A DNA stretch of 64,000 bases from a virus: IMG/VR virus record IMGVR_UViG_3300050010_000483, positions 20,592 to 84,591 of that record, one strand, 5' to 3'. How positions within the stretch are numbered: position 1 is the stretch's first letter; every line of letters starts with the position of its first letter. Positions 1 to 6,102 of this stretch are shown piece by piece. Below the pieces are notes generated by a model. It had not been told where the DNA came from, did no database searches, and was given only the letters and a program-made list of their open reading frames with translations. The position numbers and the translations under genes were made by a program.

Positions 1-89
1 TACCAAATGGTGGAGCTTCCGAGAAACCAACATTGAGGCAGCTTGCCGCTCAAGCTTTTGCACACGAAAACATTATCGTCAACCGATAA
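1..89 (+). CDS. 3' end of an unknown CDS (partial)
   Basis: An open frame enters from the left edge and ends at TAA 87-89; the 28 visible residues end in ENIIVNR. It lies 30 bases before the next gene on the same strand and in front of the capsid genes, so it is probably a head morphogenesis gene, but nothing in the visible part identifies a family. Codon content looks like that of the neighbours. Confidence 0.5.
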   Translation, partial: PNGGASEKPTLRQLAAQAFAHENIIVNR

Positions 90-119
90 TACAAACAAAA
101 CAAATTTTAGGATAAAACT

Positions 120-722
120 ATGCCAACACTAAGACCATTCAGAGATTATGATGAAAAAGATGTTCTCAATTTCTTTGCCTACTCAGGTAACGTAATTGAT
201 TCAAACTATCTTATTTTAGCAAACAAAGGAACTATCTGTACCATTACTGGTATTGGTTTTACTCCTTCAGTCAACGAGCCAATCCAGATGCTCGGTAACT
301 TTGGTTCATTTAGCGTCAACAACTTTGTTGCTCAACGTTATGGTGCTACTGCTTTCGTAACAGCCGCCAACCCAGGAACAATTCCTGTCGGCATGACGTT
401 GTTTGATGTTCGCGAATTGGATGAAAATCAATTGCCTCTCAAATACAACCCCCGCAAAGCTGCTGAAATGGAAGTCGTTATTTCTGGTCAGGTTGTTCCT
501 CTCGTCACTCGTGGTACATTCATGTACAGCGGTATCCGTGTCTCAGGTAGTGTCCCTGTTACTGCGGGTGCCCCTGCTTATTTGGGTTACAACGGTGAAA
601 TCGCAACCTCTGGTTCTACTGTTATTGGTAAGTTTTTGGGAACGACTGGTGCTTATAGTACGGGTCTTTTCACCGCTTCCGATCAGAGTGCTATCGCTCT
701 TGTCTGGTTGAACTTGCAATAA
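120..722 (+). CDS. Putative head decoration / capsid-associated protein
   Basis: 200 residues, ATG preceded by an AGGATAAA Shine-Dalgarno-like site. The protein is rich in Gly, Thr, Val and Ser, has no membrane segment, and its second half (about 110-200) looks like a small beta-barrel. It sits directly upstream of the major capsid gene, the usual place for decoration or cement proteins in tailed phages. No catalytic motif is visible. The assignment rests on position and composition, not on a recognised family signature; a scaffold or protease is less likely because the sequence lacks helical, charged stretches and a Ser/His active-site pattern. Confidence 0.4.
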   Translation: MPTLRPFRDYDEKDVLNFFAYSGNVIDSNYLILANKGTICTITGIGFTPSVNEPIQMLGNFGSFSVNNFVAQRYGATAFVTAANPGTIPVGMTLFDVRELDENQLPLKYNPRKAAEMEVVISGQVVPLVTRGTFMYSGIRVSGSVPVTAGAPAYLGYNGEIATSGSTVIGKFLGTTGAYSTGLFTASDQSAIALVWLNLQ

Positions 723-759
723 TCTGTATTTAATAAAACACAAAAGGAAAAAATAATTT

Positions 760-1884
760 ATGCAAATCAAACTAAAGAATACTCAGGAGCAGGTTGAATT
801 GATTAAGGCCATCGCCTCAAAGGACACTTCAATCGCCCGTCAGGCCACCGAAGCTGTTGCGGCTTTTCTTGGACCAGTCATCCATGAAGTCTTGATGACC
901 GCTGGTACTGTTTCCAAGATTTACAACGATGTTCCTTATGACGAGGATAGTGACCCATCCATCCCATTGGATTTGTTCTACAATGAAACCTCTGGTTACA
1001 TTACCGTCTGGTCTCAGAACATGGCTGGTGGTATGCCAACTTCACAGATTGAAGGCGTTAAGGAACTCAAGTTCGGTTCCTACCGCATTGACTCTGGTGT
1101 TTCTTTCAACAAAAAATATGCTCGCAAGAGCCGCTTGGATGTCATTTCCAAGGCTATTGAACGCATGGTCAACGAAGTTTTGATTAAGCAGGAACGTAAC
1201 GGTTGGGCCGTTGTTCTAAAAGCTCTTGCTGAAGCCAAGACAGCCAACGTTGCTTATGGTCAATTGGGCCACATCATCAACGCTACATCTGCTGGAAATT
1301 TCTTGCTTGCTGACTTGAACGCTCTCTTGGTTCGTATCAAGCGGATCAACGAATCCTACTCTGGTAACACGGCTGTTCAGCCCTACACCAACGGAATTAC
1401 GGAAATGTATATTTCCCCTGAAATTAAGCAGGCTATCCGTGCATTTGCTTACAATCCAATCAATACCTCATCATCTGATTCTAGTGCCGTCGGCGGTATC
1501 CGTGGTCAGTTCTTGTCTGAGAATCTCCGAGATGAGATTTACAAGAATGCTGGGTTGCAGAACATCTATGGTGTCAATTTGATCGAGTTGATCGAATTCG
1601 GTGTCAATCAGAAGTATAATGCGTTGTTCAGCTTGTTCTATAACAACGCTGGTGGGTCCTTTACTCCTGCTACACAACAGATTGCTGTTGGTATTGACAA
1701 TACTCGCGGTGCTTTCCTTCGCCCAGTTGCTCGTCAGTCTGAATCGGGTGGTACTTTCAGTGTCATTCCTGATGGTCAGTATGACATGTACGGTAGCCGA
1801 GTTGAGAAGGTTGGCTTCTACGGATTCCTTGATGAATCTCGTGTTTGTTTGGATGCCCGCGCGGTCGCTGGAATAGTAGTTTGA
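760..1884 (+). CDS. Major capsid protein, HK97-fold type
   Basis: 374 residues, ATG with an AAAGGAAAA site upstream. The architecture fits an HK97-type capsid protein: a helical N-terminus (about 1-50), an E-loop-like segment with LDLFYNETSGYITVWSQ near 65-85, a long spine-helix-like region rich in Lys/Glu around 120-160, and a C-terminal A-domain-like beta/alpha part. It should form the icosahedral shell. It follows a probable decoration gene and is closed by a strong terminator, so it can be highly and separately expressed. No family-defining catalytic residues exist for this protein, so the call rests on size, architecture and position. Confidence 0.7.
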   Translation: MQIKLKNTQEQVELIKAIASKDTSIARQATEAVAAFLGPVIHEVLMTAGTVSKIYNDVPYDEDSDPSIPLDLFYNETSGYITVWSQNMAGGMPTSQIEGVKELKFGSYRIDSGVSFNKKYARKSRLDVISKAIERMVNEVLIKQERNGWAVVLKALAEAKTANVAYGQLGHIINATSAGNFLLADLNALLVRIKRINESYSGNTAVQPYTNGITEMYISPEIKQAIRAFAYNPINTSSSDSSAVGGIRGQFLSENLRDEIYKNAGLQNIYGVNLIELIEFGVNQKYNALFSLFYNNAGGSFTPATQQIAVGIDNTRGAFLRPVARQSESGGTFSVIPDGQYDMYGSRVEKVGFYGFLDESRVCLDARAVAGIVV

Positions 1885-1905
1885 AATTAGTTTTACTAAT
1901 CATAG

Positions 1906-1930
1906 CCCCACAGAAATGTGGGGTTTTTTT
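1906..1930 (+). terminator. Rho-independent terminator after the capsid gene
   Basis: A perfect 7-bp stem, CCCCACA (1906-1912) with TGTGGGG (1917-1923), closes a GAAA (GNRA) tetraloop and is followed by seven T. It lies 22 bases after the capsid stop codon. A near-copy lies after the next gene at 2458-2480. Confidence 0.9.
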
Positions 1931-1950
1931 ATTCACATGAGTTTAATCTT

Positions 1951-1957
1951 GTGTAAT
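1951..1957 (+). promoter_or_regulatory. GTGTAAT element, candidate phage promoter
   Basis: GTGTAAT lies between the terminator and the next gene, ending 10 bases before its ATG. The same heptamer recurs before six other gene starts. No TTGACA-like -35 is visible. Candidate -10 element of a phage-specific promoter. Confidence 0.4.
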
Positions 1958-1967
1958 ATATGTCAAT

Positions 1968-2438
1968 ATGAGCGATACAATTCAATTTACATCAACGGTA
2001 TCTTTAACAGCAACCCAGTCGGGCCAGTTGGGTGTTAATAATAACAACCCCCAATTTACATTGGACGTTTTTGGCTCAGCAAATGTTAGTGCAAACGAAA
2101 ATGTTTCTGGAGCTTTGACTGTTGGAGGAGGAATCATTAATGCTGGTAGTTATATTAATCCCCCACTAATTTTGACTGGTGGCGTAAGTGGTAATGTTGG
2201 CGGATATTCTTATGTGGTAAGTAGCGGTATTGCTGCAAACACTGGATATTTTCCAAATATTGCAACAACTGTTGGTCAAGAAATTTGTATGACAAACAAG
2301 GGTGGAACATTGCAAGTGACAGGTATTAGTCCAGGAAATCAATTCTTTAATACAGGAATAATTACAAATGGTTTCAATGTAATATCAGGAACCACCCGTT
2401 TCTTCTTTAATGACGGTACTCACTGGAACGTCCAATAA
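1968..2438 (+). CDS. Small fibre-like structural protein
   Basis: 156 residues. The N-terminal 40-45 residues contain LGVNNNNPQFTLDVFGSANV, resembling the 'GIGTxxPxxxLDVxG' segment common at the ends of phage fibre repeats; a related segment (VGIGTNNPAATLDVNG) occurs twice in the 875-residue fibre gene downstream. The rest is Gly/Asn/Thr-rich beta sequence. No Shine-Dalgarno is visible before the ATG, which lies 10 bases after a GTGTAAT element. It is flanked by two near-identical terminators, so it forms a one-gene transcription unit. Likely a head or tail fibre part; exact place unknown. Confidence 0.5.
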   Translation: MSDTIQFTSTVSLTATQSGQLGVNNNNPQFTLDVFGSANVSANENVSGALTVGGGIINAGSYINPPLILTGGVSGNVGGYSYVVSSGIAANTGYFPNIATTVGQEICMTNKGGTLQVTGISPGNQFFNTGIITNGFNVISGTTRFFFNDGTHWNVQ

Positions 2439-2457
2439 AAAAGTTTTGAAAAATAAA

Positions 2458-2480
2458 CCTCACAGAAATGTGAGGTTTTT
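2458..2480 (+). terminator. Rho-independent terminator after the small fibre gene
   Basis: CCTCACA (2458-2464) pairs with TGTGAGG (2469-2475) around a GAAA loop, followed by five T. It equals the 1906-1930 hairpin except for one compensated base pair. Confidence 0.88.
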
Positions 2481-2502
2481 TATTATTTATATCTAAAATC
2501 CA

Positions 2503-2508
2503 TATAAT
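2503..2508 (+). promoter_or_regulatory. TATAAT -10 box, possibly giving a leaderless mRNA
   Basis: A consensus TATAAT ends five bases before the ATG at 2514, and no Shine-Dalgarno lies between. With normal -10 spacing the transcript would begin at or within the start codon. No clear -35 is present. Confidence 0.4.
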
Positions 2509-2513
2509 AATAT

Positions 2514-2864
2514 ATGAAAGCAAAAAAACAGGCAATAGAATGTCACGGCAAAGTTGAAAATTTTGAAGCCACTACTTTGGAACAAGTTTGGGCTGGCAAC
2601 AATGAACTTTCTCGTTACGGTACAACTGACGCCTCTGTTTACGAAGAACGGTTGAACAACATGACTCGTGTTGATCTTGAACATGAGGCGCGTATGAAAG
2701 GCAGTATTATCGTTGCCGAAACAACGCGTATCAAGGATCGTTTGATGGCTGATTTCCGTTCTTATGTTTCTCTTTTGAGAAAACCAGTATCTCAGGCTGT
2801 TACAATGCGGGCTGATCATGCCATGCAAGCTGCCGCCCTGAAAGTTTTGTCCGAAGGACGTTAA
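2514..2864 (+). CDS. Small helical protein of unknown function
   Basis: 116 residues, charged and predicted helical throughout (many Glu, Lys, Arg, Ala), with the segment VDLEHEARMKGSII and a C-terminal helix ending KVLSEGR. I do not recognise a family. Its place between capsid and fibre genes suggests a head completion, scaffold-like or small packaging component. The ATG is preceded by TATAAT with no ribosome binding site. It stands alone between a terminator upstream and a GTGTAAT element downstream. Confidence 0.55.
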   Translation: MKAKKQAIECHGKVENFEATTLEQVWAGNNELSRYGTTDASVYEERLNNMTRVDLEHEARMKGSIIVAETTRIKDRLMADFRSYVSLLRKPVSQAVTMRADHAMQAAALKVLSEGR

Positions 2865-2880
2865 CTACTGCCATGAAAGC

Positions 2881-2887
2881 GTGTAAT
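2881..2887 (+). promoter_or_regulatory. GTGTAAT element, candidate phage promoter
   Basis: GTGTAAT ends seven bases before the ATG at 2895; no Shine-Dalgarno is visible, so a leaderless transcript is possible. One of seven such elements placed before gene starts. Confidence 0.4.
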
Positions 2888-2894
2888 TCATGGT

Positions 2895-5015
2895 ATGTCA
2901 CAGGAAAGTCTTGTACGGCTAAAGCAGATTAATAATCCAGAACTCTCTGGATATATCCTGAGTGTTGTTACACAGGGCAGTCAAGCTGCTGGGCTACAAT
3001 ATTTTCGACTCAGCAGCCCATCTGCTGGAACGTTCTTATACGATTCTACCAATAATTTCTACGAGCAGGGATTTCAATTTGGTTATCCTTCAAATATCTT
3101 TCTTATAGATTTTTATGGTACGAGTAATATTGCTCCTGTTCCATATGGAAAACCATATATTTACGGATTTGACATCTACGGTGGAGCAATTTTTTCAAGT
3201 GGTAATCGGGTAATTACCACTGTTGACACGGGAAATTTTATTTCCTATGGACAATTGTTACGTACGAGTGGCAGTCTTGTCAATACCCTTTTAAAGTACT
3301 GTTACCCTAATTTACCGACGAGTGTTACCAACGGAAATATTGAAAATACTTTTCTTCCCTATGGAATTGATCTTAATAATGAGTGGTTGATTGGCGACGA
3401 TACAATTCCTTCTATTGACTGGCAAAATAGAGTATTGTCGGGTGACTGGAATGTCCAGTCTCTTACAATTGGTGGACAGCCCGTTACAACTGGTGGACAA
3501 AATATCACTGGTGATTTTATTACAACGGGACAAACGGGAATTTTCGCACCAGAAAATATTGGTCTACCAACTGTGGGATACTATGGTTCTCAGTCTAATG
3601 GTTCGACCGCGGGACTCACCGCTGGTCTTCGTCACGAAGATGCCCTTGATCAGATTGATTTGATTTTGGGACTATTGGCTCCTGCGAAACCATTAAATCT
3701 TTCTCAATCAACGTTTTTGCTAACGGGCAGAACTTACTCGGCATACATGCAGGGCTCAAATACTTTAGTTAGTAATGTTGTGAATAATTTCCGTTTTACG
3801 GGATATGCGACGGGTTTCTATAATGGCGCAGCGGGCACACTATCGGGTTTCATTAATGGAATTTTGACGGGGCAGGATATTCTGACTACTGGAAATGATG
3901 TCGGTAATTATACGGGCCTGACTATTACTACTGATGCTGATTATTGGGGTGGAACATTTGGTAAGGCTGGATTTTGGTATTATTTGAATGCTCAAGTTAG
4001 TCCCATTTCACCATTAAACAGCGGTATGTTTACAACTCAATTAGTTCATTCTCAGACTGGACCCACAAACATTATCACTGGTTATTGTGATTTTTCTCAA
4101 ACAGCAAAAACAGTTTTGAATACTTTTAACACGGGAACGGCAACAACCCGCATGACTGATGGGGTAATTTCACTGGCCCCAAATGATCAAGTTCTAATTA
4201 ATTTCAATGTATTAAGCGGGGTTGGAGCTTTTTATGCAAATCCAATTGCCCAAGCCTCTTGTTCTCAATTGTCAACAGTTAACGTCGCTCCAACAGGGGC
4301 ACCTGCAAGTGGAACAACTTTAGTTTTATCCACAGTTTTAACGGCGGCCAATAATGCCTACACAACTGGTGCGACTATTAATTTGACGGCATATAATTCC
4401 GCTGGTCAATCTTTTTCCATTGCAAATCAAACAAATGTCCGTGTTGATACAGTTTCCAATCAACAGGCTCAAAGAACAACCGCTGGTTCAGGATTGTATC
4501 CTACTATTGGATTTAATGCATTATACAACAACAATATCAGTATAAGCGGCAATGAAGAACTTCAAATGATTAATGGGGCTTTACAATATCCTCCATCAGT
4601 TGACTATAGAATTTATCTTCCATCAGGAGTAAACTATACCAATTTACCAGCGGGTACCTACTTGGGATATCGTTGGGCCATGTTTAACATGGGTCAAGTT
4701 ACAAACGCTTCAAACGTCCAAGTAACATTCAATAATGCAAATAATTTTGGAAGTTCTGCCATCGTCAGTGATCTTTTGTTGTACGTACAAGTTTCAGGAC
4801 AAACGGCTGGATGGATTAATGGTAATTCTGCTTATCCTGGGGTTGGTAATCCAACTAACAATGGAGATTCAGCTTTGGTAGTTGCTTTAAGCTTAAGTAC
4901 CGTTAAACTGATTACGTTTGGTTCAGTTTCATTGACTGGTCCCGTGTATATTAGAGTTGGAATTCCAAGCGGTAGTAATAAGAATTTTTCATCTATAAGT
5001 TTAGTACAAGTATAA
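2895..5015 (+). CDS. Large beta-rich fibre/appendage protein
   Basis: 706 residues, Gly/Ser/Thr/Asn-rich, without membrane segments, typical of phage fibres or head appendages. Residues about 112-215 form a module (TGNFISYGQLL... to ...NITGDFITTGQTG) repeated at high identity in the next gene. The C-terminal 100 residues (SALVVALSLSTVKLITFGSVSLTGPVYIRVGIP) look like a compact beta-sandwich tip. The start follows a GTGTAAT element and lacks a ribosome binding site. The stop overlaps the spacing to the next gene as TAATATG, so the two are probably translated together. Receptor binding or virion decoration is an inference from composition and context. Confidence 0.6.
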   Translation: MSQESLVRLKQINNPELSGYILSVVTQGSQAAGLQYFRLSSPSAGTFLYDSTNNFYEQGFQFGYPSNIFLIDFYGTSNIAPVPYGKPYIYGFDIYGGAIFSSGNRVITTVDTGNFISYGQLLRTSGSLVNTLLKYCYPNLPTSVTNGNIENTFLPYGIDLNNEWLIGDDTIPSIDWQNRVLSGDWNVQSLTIGGQPVTTGGQNITGDFITTGQTGIFAPENIGLPTVGYYGSQSNGSTAGLTAGLRHEDALDQIDLILGLLAPAKPLNLSQSTFLLTGRTYSAYMQGSNTLVSNVVNNFRFTGYATGFYNGAAGTLSGFINGILTGQDILTTGNDVGNYTGLTITTDADYWGGTFGKAGFWYYLNAQVSPISPLNSGMFTTQLVHSQTGPTNIITGYCDFSQTAKTVLNTFNTGTATTRMTDGVISLAPNDQVLINFNVLSGVGAFYANPIAQASCSQLSTVNVAPTGAPASGTTLVLSTVLTAANNAYTTGATINLTAYNSAGQSFSIANQTNVRVDTVSNQQAQRTTAGSGLYPTIGFNALYNNNISISGNEELQMINGALQYPPSVDYRIYLPSGVNYTNLPAGTYLGYRWAMFNMGQVTNASNVQVTFNNANNFGSSAIVSDLLLYVQVSGQTAGWINGNSAYPGVGNPTNNGDSALVVALSLSTVKLITFGSVSLTGPVYIRVGIPSGSNKNFSSISLVQV
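3228..3537 (+). repeat. Duplicated fibre module, copy 1
   Basis: About 310 bp coding for a ~104-residue module shared with 5503-5816. Shared landmarks are ENTFLPYGI, LNNEWLIG, VLSGDWN/ILSGDWN and TTGGQNITGDFIT. The match begins and ends sharply inside otherwise different proteins. Confidence 0.8.
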
Positions 5016-5016
5016 T

Positions 5017-6096
5017 ATGCCCAGTATCACACAAATTGCCGACATTTTATTCAAAAAATGGATGGGCCTTGGCGACACTCAATCGGGAAGACAGTTCTTT
5101 AATGAACCGATTCGTGGACGTGTGTTCGTGGTTAATTCACAAATTTGGGGACAATCTAACCAAATTCCAAATACCGCTCCAACAAGTTCGTCTGGTATTG
5201 TTCAATATGTCACGGAATATCCGCTAACTGCTGTAGTTGGCACCACAAACTCTTTTTCTGGCGCATTGTTACAAAATACAATTCCATTCAACTGGGGTGA
5301 TGGAACAAGCTACAATTACAAACTTTACGATAGCACTTATTCCCAAATTGCTTTTGGCGTAAATGATTGGACGGTAGACACGGAGGCGGGAATTTTAATG
5401 TTTAACAATGGTGTGCCGCCAAACATGCCTCCATTGATAACGTTTTATCGTTACAGTGGAGTTATAGGCATAAACACTGGCAACTTTATAACAACAGAAC
5501 AAACAGGAAATTTCATTTCATCTGGACAATTATTAAGTGCAAGCGGCGATCTTGTCAATACTATTTCAATGTATGGTAACTCTAGTTTGCCGATAGGTTG
5601 CGTTACTAGTGGAAATCTTGAAAACACTTTTCTTCCCTATGGAATTAATCTTAATAATGAGTGGTTGATTGGTAACAATACACTTCCTTCTGTTGACTGG
5701 CAAAATAGAATATTATCGGGCGACTGGAACGCCCAGTCTCTTACCGTTGGTGGACAACCAATTACAACTGGTGGACAAAATATCACTGGTGATTTTATAA
5801 CATCGGCACAAACAGGTCAATTTTATTCTTCAGCTAATCCATCAGGATTTTTAACAAAGAACAATGTGTACTCATTCAAAACAACACTAATAAGCGGGAT
5901 TAATAGTCAAACCATTTCATACGGGCAGACTTTTGTCACTCCACCATTGGAAGTTTCATGTACGTTTCAAAATGACGTGGACAATTATGTTTACAGCTAC
6001 GCTATTTCCAGTGTAAATACAAGTGGATTTATTATCGGATTTTCCGATTATTTGTCGAATGGCGGATATATCCTTAATACTCAAATCAACTTTTAA
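5017..6096 (+). CDS. Fibre/appendage protein sharing a module with its neighbour
   Basis: 359 residues. The N-terminal third (1-160) has an aromatic, Asp/Tyr-rich beta pattern including FNWGDGTSYNYKLYDS. Residues about 163-267 repeat the module of the upstream gene. The C-terminal 90 residues end in a beta-sheet tip (YAISSVNTSGFIIGFSDY) that resembles the small sandwich domains at fibre ends. The ATG follows the upstream stop by one base and has no Shine-Dalgarno, so translation is probably coupled. Probably assembles with the proteins on both sides into one virion appendage. Confidence 0.6.
   Translation: MPSITQIADILFKKWMGLGDTQSGRQFFNEPIRGRVFVVNSQIWGQSNQIPNTAPTSSSGIVQYVTEYPLTAVVGTTNSFSGALLQNTIPFNWGDGTSYNYKLYDSTYSQIAFGVNDWTVDTEAGILMFNNGVPPNMPPLITFYRYSGVIGINTGNFITTEQTGNFISSGQLLSASGDLVNTISMYGNSSLPIGCVTSGNLENTFLPYGINLNNEWLIGNNTLPSVDWQNRILSGDWNAQSLTVGGQPITTGGQNITGDFITSAQTGQFYSSANPSGFLTKNNVYSFKTTLISGINSQTISYGQTFVTPPLEVSCTFQNDVDNYVYSYAISSVNTSGFIIGFSDYLSNGGYILNTQINF
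5503..5816 (+). repeat. Duplicated fibre module, copy 2
   Basis: Second copy of the module at 3228-3537, one codon longer. Most differences are third-base or conservative changes, for example IDLNNEW to INLNNEW. Confidence 0.8.
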
Positions 6097-6102
6097 TAAA
6101 TT

